This document shows, piece by piece, positions 51,172 to 62,384 of a DNA stretch of 64,000 nucleotides. The notes under the pieces are model-generated. The model was not told the DNA's origin and searched no databases. It saw nothing but the letters and a program-made list of their open reading frames with translations. The stretch covers positions 23,800 through 87,799 of the forward strand of contig JAGIBJ010000128.1 of assembly GCA_017744415.1 (NCBI GenBank), in the 5' to 3' direction. Positions within the stretch are counted from its first letter, which is position 1; every line of letters begins with the position of its first letter. The stretch is from Solirubrobacteraceae bacterium (GTDB taxonomy: Bacteria > Actinomycetota > Thermoleophilia > Solirubrobacterales > Solirubrobacteraceae). A program made the translations under genes and the position numbers.

Positions 51172-52062
51172 TTAGATGATCGCGCCCACGTGCACGAGTG
51201 CAAATGGGTGCGTGCGCAGCCAGTCGGCGAGGTTCGTCGGACTGTGGCCGGTGAGGTAGGCGACGTCGCCGGTGACGTGCTCGAGTGCGCCCTCGCGGGC
51301 GGCCGCGAAGGCGGTGAGCCGACGGACCTTCTCCTCGTCGGAGATGTCGAGCGAGGAGACCATGGCCGTGGCCTCCTCGTCGGTCTGGGGCACGTACTTG
51401 ATGGTGTGGCGGCCGGAGCGGTTCATCGCGCCGGCGACCTCGCGGAAGGTGAGCGATTCGGGGCCCGTGAGCTCGTAGACCTGGCCTTCGTGGCCGTCGC
51501 CCGTGACGAGGGCGGCGAGTGAGAGCGCAACGTCTTCCAGGGCGATGGCCGCGGCTCGGCCGGTGCCGGCGGGGCCGCAGATCTCGCCGGTCTTGCGGAC
51601 GAGCGTCGGGAGGCGGTCGATGACGAGGTTCATCCGGGCGATCGTCCAGTCGAGGCCGCTGGCCCTGACATGTTCTTCGATCTGCCAGTGGTCGCGCGCA
51701 TCGGAGAAGGTGGCATCGGGCGCGGCGCCAACTCGCGAGAGGTGAACGATGCGCTGCACCCCGGCCTCGGCGGCGACGCTCACGGCGGCCCGGTAGTGAT
51801 CGACGGCGGCGGGCTCGCGGCCGGGGATGATCAGGAAGGTCTCGATGCCGTCGAGGGCGGCACGCAGGCCGCGGCGGTCGGAGTAGCCCCCCACCTCGAC
51901 GACGTCCGCGTACGCTGGGCGTGGTGCGTGGCGAGCGGCCCGAACCGGGAGCCGCTGCGCCACGCCACGCTCAGCGAGGAGCATCGCGACCCGGCTCCCC
52001 ACTTCACCGGTCGCACCCGTCACCGCAATTCGCGGCGTCTGCACACGAACCGGGACGGTCAT
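51172..52062 (-). CDS. NmrA-like NAD(P)-binding SDR protein
   Basis: About 296 residues. TPRIAVTGATGEVGSRVAML is the atypical-SDR dinucleotide motif. The YxxxK catalytic pair is not obvious, as in NmrA/QOR2-type regulators and reductases. The downstream part has GRAAAIALEDVALSLAALV and YELTGPESLTFREVAGAMN, typical of this family. The start at 52062 is preferred to an ATG 51 nt upstream because it begins at the Rossmann strand. Confidence 0.88.
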   Translation of the reverse strand: MTVPVRVQTPRIAVTGATGEVGSRVAMLLAERGVAQRLPVRAARHAPRPAYADVVEVGGYSDRRGLRAALDGIETFLIIPGREPAAVDHYRAAVSVAAEAGVQRIVHLSRVGAAPDATFSDARDHWQIEEHVRASGLDWTIARMNLVIDRLPTLVRKTGEICGPAGTGRAAAIALEDVALSLAALVTGDGHEGQVYELTGPESLTFREVAGAMNRSGRHTIKYVPQTDEEATAMVSSLDISDEEKVRRLTAFAAAREGALEHVTGDVAYLTGHSPTNLADWLRTHPFALVHVGAII

Positions 52063-52113
52063 CGACTGGTCAGAGGAGTTGCCATGCTCACCACTCCTGT
52101 CGGCGGACAGCAT

Positions 52114-52134
52114 GTCTCACTTCAGTCGTGAGAC
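52114..52134. promoter_or_regulatory. Palindrome upstream of the NmrA-like gene
   Basis: GTCTCAC and GTGAGAC are exact inverted repeats with a 7-nt spacer, 52-72 bp upstream of the 52062 start. This is a classical operator geometry. No regulator gene is adjacent. Confidence 0.5.
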
Positions 52135-52173
52135 GGGTTTCCCACCGTCCTCACACCTTTCCCCAACTTCCTG

Positions 52174-52189
52174 CTCAACGCGCGTTGAG
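52174..52189. promoter_or_regulatory. Perfect 16-bp palindrome
   Basis: CTCAACGCGCGTTGAG is a perfect palindrome, 112-127 bp upstream of the NmrA-like start and about 107 bp past the end of lpd. It may be a second regulator site or part of a terminator. Confidence 0.45.
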
Positions 52190-52295
52190 ACTTGGCGCGC
52201 GCGTCCAGATTTGGCGCATGCGACGCTCCGGAGCGTGATGGGGTCTGGACCCGATCAGCCGACGGAACCGAGTGTTCCGACCGCGGGCGGCGCTC

Positions 52296-54158
52296 CTAGC
52301 CCTTCGCGCGCTTGCGCTGCGGCGGAAGGTCGGTGACCGTCCCCTCGGCCACCTCGGCGGCGAGACCGACGCTCTCGGAGAGCGTCGGGTGCGCGTGCAC
52401 GGTGAGGGCGAGGTCGGCGACGTCGGCACCCATCTCAAGCGCGAACCCGGGCTCGGCGATCAGCTCGCCGGCATTCGGGCCGACGATGCCGGCGCCGAGC
52501 ACGCGGCGGCTCTCGGGGTCGACGAGGAGCTTCGTACGGCCCGCGGAGCCGCTGCCGCCGAGTGAGAGGGCGCGGCCGCTCGCCACCCACGGGAACACCG
52601 CGGTCTCATAGGGCGTGCCGTCGGCTTTGGCCTGCGTCTCGGTGAGGCCGACCCAGGCGATCTCGGGATCGGTGTAGGCGACGCTCGGGATCCCGCGCAC
52701 GTCGAAGGCCGCACCCGCCTCACCGGCGATGGCCTCCGCGGCAACGTGCGCCTCGTGCGAGGCCTTGTGGGCGAGCATCGGGCCGGGCGTGAGATCGCCG
52801 ATGGCGTAGAGGTGCGGCACGTTGGTGCGGCGCTGGAGGTCGACGGGGACCTGCCCGCGCTCGTTCACCTCCACGCCGGTGGTGTCGAGGCCGAGGTCGT
52901 TGCCGTTCGCCGCGCGGCCGACGGCGACGAGCACCGCGTCGAAGGTCGCCGGCTCCGGGGCTGGCTTGCCCTCTTCGGCGGCGGCGAACGTGGCGACCAG
53001 GCCATCGTCGGTGGCCTCGATGTGGTCGACCTTCACGTTCGTGTGGATCGCGGCGTACCGGCCTTCGATGCGCTTCTGGAGCGGCCTTACGAGGTCGCGG
53101 TCGCAGCCGGGGATCAGGTCGGGCGACAGCTCGACGACCGTGACCTTCGAGCCGATGGCGTCGTAGACGGTCGCCATCTCGAGCCCGATGATGCCGCCGC
53201 CCACCACGAGCAGGCGGTCGGGGATCTCGCGCAGCTCGAGCGCTGCCGTGGAGTCCCACACGCGCGGATCCTCGTACGGAATGCCGGGGATGCGAACCAC
53301 CTTCGATCCGGCAGCGATGATCGCGTGGTCGAAGCTGATCGTCTGGAGGTCGGGGGCGACGCCGTCGCCGGTCGGCGTGAGCTCGAGGTGGTGCGGCGAG
53401 GTGAACCGGCCTTCGCCGTGGAGCACTCGCACCTTCCGACGCGCTGCCATCCCGCCGACGCCCTGCGTGAGCTTGCCGACGACGCCGTCCTTGTGGGCAC
53501 GCAGGCCGTCGAGGTCGACCTCGGGCTCGGCGAACGCGACGGCACCGTCGGCGGTGAGCTCGGCCGCCTCGGCCATCACCTTCGCCACGTGCAGCAGCGC
53601 CTTGCTCGGGATGCAGCCGACGTTCAGGCACACGCCGCCCAGCGATGGGTAGCGCTCGACCATGATCACATCGAGGCCGAGGTCGGCGGCGCGGAACGCC
53701 GCCGAGTAGCCGCCCGGGCCGGAGCCGAGCACGAGCACCTGTGCGTGCGTCTCGGAGCGCTCGAAGTCGTCGGCGGGGGCTGCGGCTGGCGCGGCGTCGG
53801 GGGCAGGCGCGTCCGCGCTGACCGCGTGCTCGTCGCCGGGCGTTGCGTCGGTTTTCGGCTCGCCGTCCGGCGTCTCGGCCTTGGGCTCGTTTTTCGGCGC
53901 GTCGCCCCCACCGTCGCCGTCACCTTCGACGACCACGAGCACGGTGCCCTCACTCACCTTGTCGCCGATCGCGACCTTGATCTCCTTGATCGTTCCAGTG
54001 GCGGTGCTGGGCACCTCGAAACTCGCCTTGTCGCTCTCGAGCTCGACGAGCGGGTCCTCGAGCGCGACCGTGTCGCCGACGGCCACGAGCACCTCGACCA
54101 CGGGCACGTCGGTGAAATCGCCGATGTCGGGAACGGGGACTTCGGTGAGGGTGCTCAT
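52296..54158 (-). CDS. lpdA: Dihydrolipoyl dehydrogenase (E3) with N-terminal lipoyl domain
   Basis: 620 residues. A lipoyl domain (residues 1-80, lipoyl Lys44 in ESDKASF) is joined by an acidic linker to a full E3. The E3 has FAD motif GSGPGGYSAAFRAADLG, the redox pair GGVCLNVGCIPSKALL, an NAD motif VVGGGIIGLEMATVYD and the HAHPTLSESV base at the C-terminus. It reoxidises lipoamide of the pyruvate dehydrogenase complex. The lipoyl domain is nearly the same as that of E2 encoded 34 nt upstream. Third gene of the operon. Confidence 0.96.
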   Translation of the reverse strand: MSTLTEVPVPDIGDFTDVPVVEVLVAVGDTVALEDPLVELESDKASFEVPSTATGTIKEIKVAIGDKVSEGTVLVVVEGDGDGGGDAPKNEPKAETPDGEPKTDATPGDEHAVSADAPAPDAAPAAAPADDFERSETHAQVLVLGSGPGGYSAAFRAADLGLDVIMVERYPSLGGVCLNVGCIPSKALLHVAKVMAEAAELTADGAVAFAEPEVDLDGLRAHKDGVVGKLTQGVGGMAARRKVRVLHGEGRFTSPHHLELTPTGDGVAPDLQTISFDHAIIAAGSKVVRIPGIPYEDPRVWDSTAALELREIPDRLLVVGGGIIGLEMATVYDAIGSKVTVVELSPDLIPGCDRDLVRPLQKRIEGRYAAIHTNVKVDHIEATDDGLVATFAAAEEGKPAPEPATFDAVLVAVGRAANGNDLGLDTTGVEVNERGQVPVDLQRRTNVPHLYAIGDLTPGPMLAHKASHEAHVAAEAIAGEAGAAFDVRGIPSVAYTDPEIAWVGLTETQAKADGTPYETAVFPWVASGRALSLGGSGSAGRTKLLVDPESRRVLGAGIVGPNAGELIAEPGFALEMGADVADLALTVHAHPTLSESVGLAAEVAEGTVTDLPPQRKRAKG

Positions 54159-54192
54159 CGGCGGGCCTCGCGGTCGGTCGTCGGCATGGAGA

Positions 54193-55533
54193 TCAGAGGA
54201 GCACCCGGCGGAAGTCTTCGAGCACGCCCTTGAGGTGGACGACGAAGCGCGCAGCGAGAGCGCCGTCGATCACCCGGTGGTCGTAGGAGAGCGAGAGCGG
54301 GAGCATCAGCCGCGGCACGAAGACGCCGGCCTTGCCGTCCCACTGCGGCTTCGTCGCCGAGCGCACGACGCCGAGGATCGCGACCTCGGGGGCGTTGACG
54401 ATCGGCGTGAAGCTCGTGCCGCCGATCCCGCCGAGCGACGAGATCGAGAAGTTGCCGCCGCTCATCTGCGCGGGCATCAGCTTGCCCGCGCGCGCCTTGG
54501 CGGAGAGCTCGCCGACCTCGCCGGCCAGCTCGAGGATGCCCTTCTGGTCGACGTCTTTGACGACCGGGACGACGAGGCCGTTCGGCGTGTCGGCAGCGAA
54601 ACCCACGTTGTAGAAGTGCTTGACCACGAGCTCGTCGCCGTCGAGCGAGCTGTTGAAGCGCGGATAGGCCTGCAGCGACGCGACGCTCGCCTTCAGCAAC
54701 AGCGCGACCATCGTCACCTTCACGTCGCTCTGCTCGCTGTTGAGCTGCTTGCGGAAGGTCTCGAGGTCGGTGATGTCGGCCTCGTCGTTGTGGGTGACGT
54801 GCGGGATCCGCACCCAGTTGCGCGCGAGGTTGGCGGCGCTGAGCTTCTGGATCTTCGTGAGCGGCTCCCGCGTGACGGGCCCGAGCTTCTCGAAGTTGAC
54901 GACCGGCCACGGGGCGAGACCGAGCGCGTCGTCGGCCGCGGCAGCTGCGCCGCCCGCCGGCGCCGACGTGCCGGGGGTGAAGCCCTCGACATCCGCCTTC
55001 GTGATGCGGCCCTTCTCCCCGGTGCCCGTGACCTGCGCGAGATCGATCCCGCGCTCACGCGCGAGGCGGCGCACGACGGGGCTCGCGTAGACCGGGGCAT
55101 CGCTCGGGCTGGCATCGACGGCCTTGGCGCCCGTCGCGCGATCGACGGCACTCCCGCCGCTGGCATCGGCCGGGCCGGCCGCCGCCTGCTCGGGCTCGGG
55201 GCCCGGGGCGTCGTTCGGAGCGGGCACCGTCTCCGAGGCTTCAGCGGCGGTGTCCGAGGTGCCGCCCTCGCCGTCAACGGGCACCGTGGCGGCGTCACCG
55301 CCCGCCTCGTCGACCTCGATGAGCACGTCGCCCTCGCTCACCTTGTCGCCGATCTGCACCTTCAGCGCGGTGATCGTGCCGGCGGCGGTGCTCGGCACCT
55401 CGAAGCTGGCCTTGTCGGACTCGAGCTCGACGATCGGGTCGTCGATCGCGATGGTGTCACCGACGGCGACGAGCACCTCGACGACCGGGACATCGGTGAA
55501 GTCGCCGATGTCGGGGACCGCTACCTCGCTCAT
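54193..55533 (-). CDS. aceF: Dihydrolipoamide acetyltransferase (E2 of pyruvate dehydrogenase)
   Basis: 446 residues: one lipoyl domain (Lys41 in ESDKASF), a Pro/Ala/acidic linker, the peripheral-subunit-binding domain (SPVVRRLARERGIDLAQVTG) and the catalytic core ending in SYDHRVIDGALAARFVVHLK with the active-site His and Asp. It moves the acetyl group from E1 to CoA. It starts 13 nt after aceE. It has only one lipoyl domain where many E2s have two or three; the extra one is on E3. Confidence 0.95.
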   Translation of the reverse strand: MSEVAVPDIGDFTDVPVVEVLVAVGDTIAIDDPIVELESDKASFEVPSTAAGTITALKVQIGDKVSEGDVLIEVDEAGGDAATVPVDGEGGTSDTAAEASETVPAPNDAPGPEPEQAAAGPADASGGSAVDRATGAKAVDASPSDAPVYASPVVRRLARERGIDLAQVTGTGEKGRITKADVEGFTPGTSAPAGGAAAAADDALGLAPWPVVNFEKLGPVTREPLTKIQKLSAANLARNWVRIPHVTHNDEADITDLETFRKQLNSEQSDVKVTMVALLLKASVASLQAYPRFNSSLDGDELVVKHFYNVGFAADTPNGLVVPVVKDVDQKGILELAGEVGELSAKARAGKLMPAQMSGGNFSISSLGGIGGTSFTPIVNAPEVAILGVVRSATKPQWDGKAGVFVPRLMLPLSLSYDHRVIDGALAARFVVHLKGVLEDFRRVLL

Positions 55534-55546
55534 CGCGTCGCCTCGT

Positions 55547-58219
<2,673 letters not shown>

Positions 58220-58415
58220 GTGACCAGTCAAGCAGCGTCCCCGTGGGGCGTGTGGAACTTTTGCGTCAACCGTCCAGAGCGCCTCGACGACGGGCTGTCG
58301 GCGGGTCGTGCGGGCTTGGTCAACCGCGGACCGGCGGCAAGCGTGCGGACTCCCACGCCCGACGGCGCGGAGGTCTGCGGATGTTGCCCGCGCGTGCCGT
58401 CGCAAGGCTGGATGG

Positions 58416-59426
58416 GTGCCCACGCCCTCCGCCCCAGCGCCCACGCCCGACGCCGACGCACCCGCGATCACCGTCCTCGGCCCGCACCCGCTGCTCGCGA
58501 TCGGCATCGAACCCGGCCCGGCCGGGAGCGACGAGATCCATCTGCACCCCGCCGGCCAGGGCGTGTGGGTCGCGCGGATGGCCGGCGCGCTCGGTGCCCA
58601 CCCGGTGCTCTGCGGCTACCTCGGGGGCGAAACCGGCGACATGCTCCGCCCGCTCCTCGAGGCGCTCCCCGGCGAATGCCAGCTCGTCCCAACGGCCAGC
58701 GGCAGCGGCGCCTACGTGATGGATCGCCGAAGGGGACCCAACGAGCCGGTGGCCAAGGCGCTGAGCTCGGCCCCGACGCGCCACGAGCTCGACGATCTCT
58801 CCACGATCTCGATCGCGTCGGCACTGCGCTCCGGCGTGCTCGTGCTGTGCAACCCCTTCCCGGGCGAGGCGCTCGGCTCCGACTTCTACGAGCGGATCGT
58901 CGCCGACGTGCGGCCGCACGGCGTACGCGTGCTCGCCGACCTCTCCTCACCACGGCTCGAGGGTGCGCTCGCCGGTGGTGTCGACATCGTGAAGATCAAC
59001 GACTGGGAGCTTGCCGAGTTCGTCTGCGGCGCCGTGGAGGAGCTGGACGATCTCGCCGCGGCCGTCGGCGCGCTGCGGGCGCGCGGTGCACAGCTCGTGA
59101 TCATCACGCGCGGCGAGCGCCCGGCGCTGGTGTTCGCGCACGACGGGGCATGGGAGCTCACCGCGCCGAGCTTCGAGTACGGGTTCCGCGAGGGCTGCGG
59201 CGACTCGATGATGGGCGCCATGGCGGCGATGCTCGCCCAGGGCGCCGATTGGCAGGAGGCGGCCATCACGGGCGCCGCCGCCGGGGCCGCGAACTTCCTG
59301 CGGCGTGGGCTCGGGACGGGTTCGCGTGCGGTGATCGACGAGCTGCGGAGTGCGGTCACGCTGCGGCCGCTGCCGCTGTGGTCGGAGAGCCGGTCGGCAC
59401 GCGAGGCGGTCAGAACGGCACGGTGA
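58416..59426 (+). CDS. PfkB-family carbohydrate kinase
   Basis: 336 residues from a GTG at 58416. The PfkB catalytic Asp is in EGCGDSMMGAM, the second family signature, and GANAAN-like loop GAAAGAANFL follows it. The N-terminal sugar-binding side (LAIGIEPGPAGSDEIHLHPA, GGETGDMLRPLLEALPGEC) is like 1-phosphofructokinase. Substrate could be fructose-1-phosphate or another sugar phosphate. Its last 17 bp overlap the 3' end of the convergent PHP phosphatase. Confidence 0.85.
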   Translation: MPTPSAPAPTPDADAPAITVLGPHPLLAIGIEPGPAGSDEIHLHPAGQGVWVARMAGALGAHPVLCGYLGGETGDMLRPLLEALPGECQLVPTASGSGAYVMDRRRGPNEPVAKALSSAPTRHELDDLSTISIASALRSGVLVLCNPFPGEALGSDFYERIVADVRPHGVRVLADLSSPRLEGALAGGVDIVKINDWELAEFVCGAVEELDDLAAAVGALRARGAQLVIITRGERPALVFAHDGAWELTAPSFEYGFREGCGDSMMGAMAAMLAQGADWQEAAITGAAAGAANFLRRGLGTGSRAVIDELRSAVTLRPLPLWSESRSAREAVRTAR

Positions 59427-60159
59427 CGTCGTCGCCCGCCAGGATCGCGGCCGGCGCCTCGCGTGCGATCCACGTGCCGTGAGCCGCGAGGCGCGGAACG
59501 CTGAGGAGTGCGTCGAGCCCGGCGCGGATCGCGAGCGGGCGGCCGGCGCGCGAGGAGTGCGCATCGCTCGCGACGAGGTGGACGAGCCCTTGCGCGGCCC
59601 AGTCGAGCATCACGGGCGCGGCGCCGTGCCCGCCGGTGAGGAACGCGGCGGTCACCTGCACGAGGGCGCCGCGCTCGACGAGCGCGGTGAGGCGTTGCGC
59701 GGCGTCCGCGCCGGCGTGCCGCTCGGGGTGCGCGACGATGCACCGCACCCCGCGCTCGTGCAGCGCGTCGACGCACTCGTCGAGCGCCCCGTCCATCGGC
59801 CCCGGTCCCGGCTCCACGAGCACCCAGCGCCCGCTGCCGCCAAGCGTGACCGCCCGCAGGGTGCCGTCGTCGAGGCGTGCCGCGAGCGGTGCGGAGAGCT
59901 CTCCGCCACGCGCGATCGAGAGCGGCCGGCCAGCGTCGCGCAGGACACGGTTCAGCGCGTCGACCTGTCCGGCCAGCGCGTCGATCTCGACATCGTGGTC
60001 GTCGTGGATGTGCGGCGTCGCGCAAACCACGGTGATGCCGTCCTCGAGCGCCTGGTCGGCCATCGCGAGGCTGTCGTCGAGGTCGGCGGCTCCGTCGTCG
60101 ATCCCCGGCAGCACATGCGCGTGGAGGTCGATGAGGCCGAGCCCGGCGGGGAGCGTCAT
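59410..60159 (-). CDS. PHP-domain phosphatase of CpsB/CapC/YwqE type
   Basis: 249 residues. Metal-binding motifs of the PHP fold are visible: DLHAHVLPGIDDG, CATPHIHDDHD, CIVAHPERHAG and LVASDAHSSRAG. In Gram-positive bacteria this family includes tyrosine-protein phosphatases that regulate polysaccharide synthesis, though no exopolysaccharide genes are adjacent. Start at 60159 is chosen because it directly precedes the first PHP strand. Cytosolic. Confidence 0.88.
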   Translation of the reverse strand: MTLPAGLGLIDLHAHVLPGIDDGAADLDDSLAMADQALEDGITVVCATPHIHDDHDVEIDALAGQVDALNRVLRDAGRPLSIARGGELSAPLAARLDDGTLRAVTLGGSGRWVLVEPGPGPMDGALDECVDALHERGVRCIVAHPERHAGADAAQRLTALVERGALVQVTAAFLTGGHGAAPVMLDWAAQGLVHLVASDAHSSRAGRPLAIRAGLDALLSVPRLAAHGTWIAREAPAAILAGDDVTVPF

Positions 60160-60333
60160 CGGGGGGAGCGGAGGCGTCGGATCCACGCACTGCACGGTGG
60201 CCCACCGCGCTCGACCGCACAACCGGGAAACCCGGCCGGTCGCTCGCGGCCCGGCCGCATGCCGTCGTCGGCCGGGCGCCGGAAAGCTGGTCGATCCGCC
60301 TGCCGAGCCGCCGTCGCCCGATACGCTCGTTCG

Positions 60334-61725
60334 GTGGCTGTCCCCCGCCTGACCGCGCGCCGCCCGGCGCTCGTGCGCCCAGTGCTCCTGCTCGCCGCCG
60401 TCGGCGCGGCGATCGGCACCGCTCCGGGCGCTGCCTCTGCGGCTTCCGGCACCGTTGCCGGCACGGTTCGCGGACCGCTCCCGAAACCAGGCAGCGGCGA
60501 TGCGAGCGTGCGGGCCTACGCGGTAAACACCGGCCGGCTCGTGGGCGTCGCCAACGTGAGCCCCACCGGGCGGTTCAGCTTGCGCCTGCCCGCCGGCGGC
60601 TACCTCCTCCATGCCACCTCGGTGCGCGACCGGGGCGCTCGGAGTGACCGGCTCGTGGCCGTGAGCCTGCGTTCGAAGCAGGTGCGCCGCGGCCTGCGGA
60701 TCACTCTGCAACGGGTCGAGCCCGCCGCGCTCGATCCCGTCGAGGCGACGCCCGCTGCGCCCGCTGCCGCCGCGCTCCCGGCGACGACGCGGATCGCCTA
60801 CCGCCTCGACGAGTTCACGGGCGACTCACAGGCGCGCGCGACGCTCGGCTCCGGCCTCACGGCACTCGTCGCCGACGATCTCCGGGGCGCCGAATCGTGC
60901 AGCACCGTGCAGGTGGCCGGCGACGACGTGCTGCCGACGCTCCGCTCCGCCTCCGCGCTGCGCCGCTCGTCGTCGTTCGACGGCTCGACGAAGATCCGCC
61001 GCAAGCTCACCGCGCCGCGGCTCGTCGTGCAGGGCGCGCTCGCCGGCGGCCCGACCGCCGCCACGAGCGCCGCCACCGTGCGGATCGTCGAGCCGGCCAC
61101 CGGTCATGTGGTCGACACGCTCACGGGCGTGATCCGCACACGCGGGAAGGGCATGTTCACCGACGAGCGCCGCATCGCCGCGACGCTCGCCGAGCGGATC
61201 TGCCAGCGCCCGCGCCGCTACCGCGTCGCCCTCAACCTCAAGGTGCGGGGCGAGTACGCGGCCTACAACTCCACCGCCGCGATCGCCGGCTCGGCGACGG
61301 CCAAGGTGACCGACGCCTCGCCCTACGCGCTCTGGAAGGGCTCGAGCCCGTTCACCTACACCGACAACGTGTTCCGCTCGCGCGTGAGTGGCTGCCCGGC
61401 GTCGGCGATCTACCCCGGCTCGGGGTCGTGGGGTGCGCGCATCACCGTGGCGTCGAGCGCGGCCGTGCAGCTCCAGCTCGACCTCGGCACGGCGGACGCG
61501 ACCGCCTACTCCACCGCCGACTTCAGCTGCCCGCAAGACATCCTCGTGGTGACCAAGGCGCCAGGTCCGCTGCTCGTGGGCCTCAAGCCGCGCACCTTCA
61601 CGTTCCCGTCGGCGGGCGGCACGGCCACGGTCGACAGCGCCATCCGGTTCCCGATCCCGGGCTTCCTCCACACGGGCACGCTCACGCTGACGCCCTTGTG
61701 GAGCCACTCGCTCCCACAGGGCTGA
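60334..61725 (+). CDS. Secreted protein with carboxypeptidase-regulatory-like domain
   Basis: 463 residues from a GTG. Signal peptide (RPVLLLAAVGAAIGTAPGAAS). Residues 38-120 form a carboxypeptidase-regulatory-like beta-sandwich (GTVAGTVRGPLPKPGSGDAS, GRFSLRLPAGGYLLHATSVR). The middle part (ARATLGSGLTALVADDLRGA, VVQGALAGGPTAATSAAT, DERRIAATLAERIC) somewhat resembles CsgG-like lipoproteins of the curli secretion family, but I am not sure. A C-terminal domain with two Cys follows. Function unknown. Confidence 0.7.
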   Translation: MAVPRLTARRPALVRPVLLLAAVGAAIGTAPGAASAASGTVAGTVRGPLPKPGSGDASVRAYAVNTGRLVGVANVSPTGRFSLRLPAGGYLLHATSVRDRGARSDRLVAVSLRSKQVRRGLRITLQRVEPAALDPVEATPAAPAAAALPATTRIAYRLDEFTGDSQARATLGSGLTALVADDLRGAESCSTVQVAGDDVLPTLRSASALRRSSSFDGSTKIRRKLTAPRLVVQGALAGGPTAATSAATVRIVEPATGHVVDTLTGVIRTRGKGMFTDERRIAATLAERICQRPRRYRVALNLKVRGEYAAYNSTAAIAGSATAKVTDASPYALWKGSSPFTYTDNVFRSRVSGCPASAIYPGSGSWGARITVASSAAVQLQLDLGTADATAYSTADFSCPQDILVVTKAPGPLLVGLKPRTFTFPSAGGTATVDSAIRFPIPGFLHTGTLTLTPLWSHSLPQG

Positions 61726-61743
61726 CGCCGGACCCAGTCGACG

Positions 61744-61983
61744 TCAGGACCCAGGCGCCGCCGACTGGCGCTGGCGGCGGAGCACGGCGTCGCGCACTTC
61801 GTCGAGCAGGGCCTGATCGACGCCCTCGAGCTGCTCCTCGTAGCCGCCCCGCGCAAGCGTCTCGCGTGAGAAGTGGTCGGCCGCCGCTTGCTCGTCGGCG
61901 TCGTGGGCGCGCACGTCCCAGCCGAGTTGCGCGGCAAAGGCGACGCGCTCGTCGTCGGAGGTGAAGGTCCGCGTGGCAGCCAT
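61744..61983 (-). CDS. Small acidic hypothetical protein
   Basis: 79 residues (MAATRTFTSDDERVAFAAQL ... LLDEVRDAVLRRQRQSAAPG), mostly helical and charged. It has a good start codon and no known family. Next to another small protein on the same strand. Confidence 0.55.
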   Translation of the reverse strand: MAATRTFTSDDERVAFAAQLGWDVRAHDADEQAAADHFSRETLARGGYEEQLEGVDQALLDEVRDAVLRRQRQSAAPGS

Positions 61984-62040
61984 GCGCCGAGGATGCTCGG
62001 GCGGGGCGCCGCTTCGCGTGGGGCGTCCGGACGGATGCGG

Positions 62041-62292
62041 TCAGTGGCGGGGTTTCTCCCACCACGGCGTGCCGCGCTCGCCCAGGTCCACCTTCGCCTG
62101 GTGCACCCGGGCCCTGGCGCGCTGCTCCGCTGTGGCGTCGCCTGCGTTCAGCGCCGCTTTCACCGCACGCCGGGCCTCCATGAGCTCGTGGACGAGTTCG
62201 TCGCGCCGCTCGGGCGAGAGGCCGGGATCGCTGGCTCTCCACCGGCGTCCGTTCACGACGATGTAGCGGCCGTCCGGCGTGCGCTCGGGCAT
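62041..62292 (-). CDS. Small conserved protein sometimes labelled biopolymer-transporter Tol-like
   Basis: 83 residues: MPERTPDGRYIVVNGRRWRA, SDPGLSPERRDELVHELMEA and VHQAKVDLGERGTPWWEKPR. This short family is common in many bacteria and is often auto-annotated as Tol-related without evidence. It is soluble and basic. The ATG at 62292 is chosen over a longer frame because it starts the conserved block. Confidence 0.65.
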   Translation of the reverse strand: MPERTPDGRYIVVNGRRWRASDPGLSPERRDELVHELMEARRAVKAALNAGDATAEQRARARVHQAKVDLGERGTPWWEKPRH

Positions 62293-62384
62293 GGCCTCGT
62301 TGTAGCGCCGCGCACCGCCGTCATGGCGCGGTGCTCCGGACGCCACCCGTCAGCTGACGAGTCGTCCGAGCTGGAGGGCGCCCG

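Noticed and set aside
52746..54233. Long antisense open frame across lpd
   Set aside because: Antisense to a certain gene, with low-complexity Val/Arg/Asp composition and no motif.
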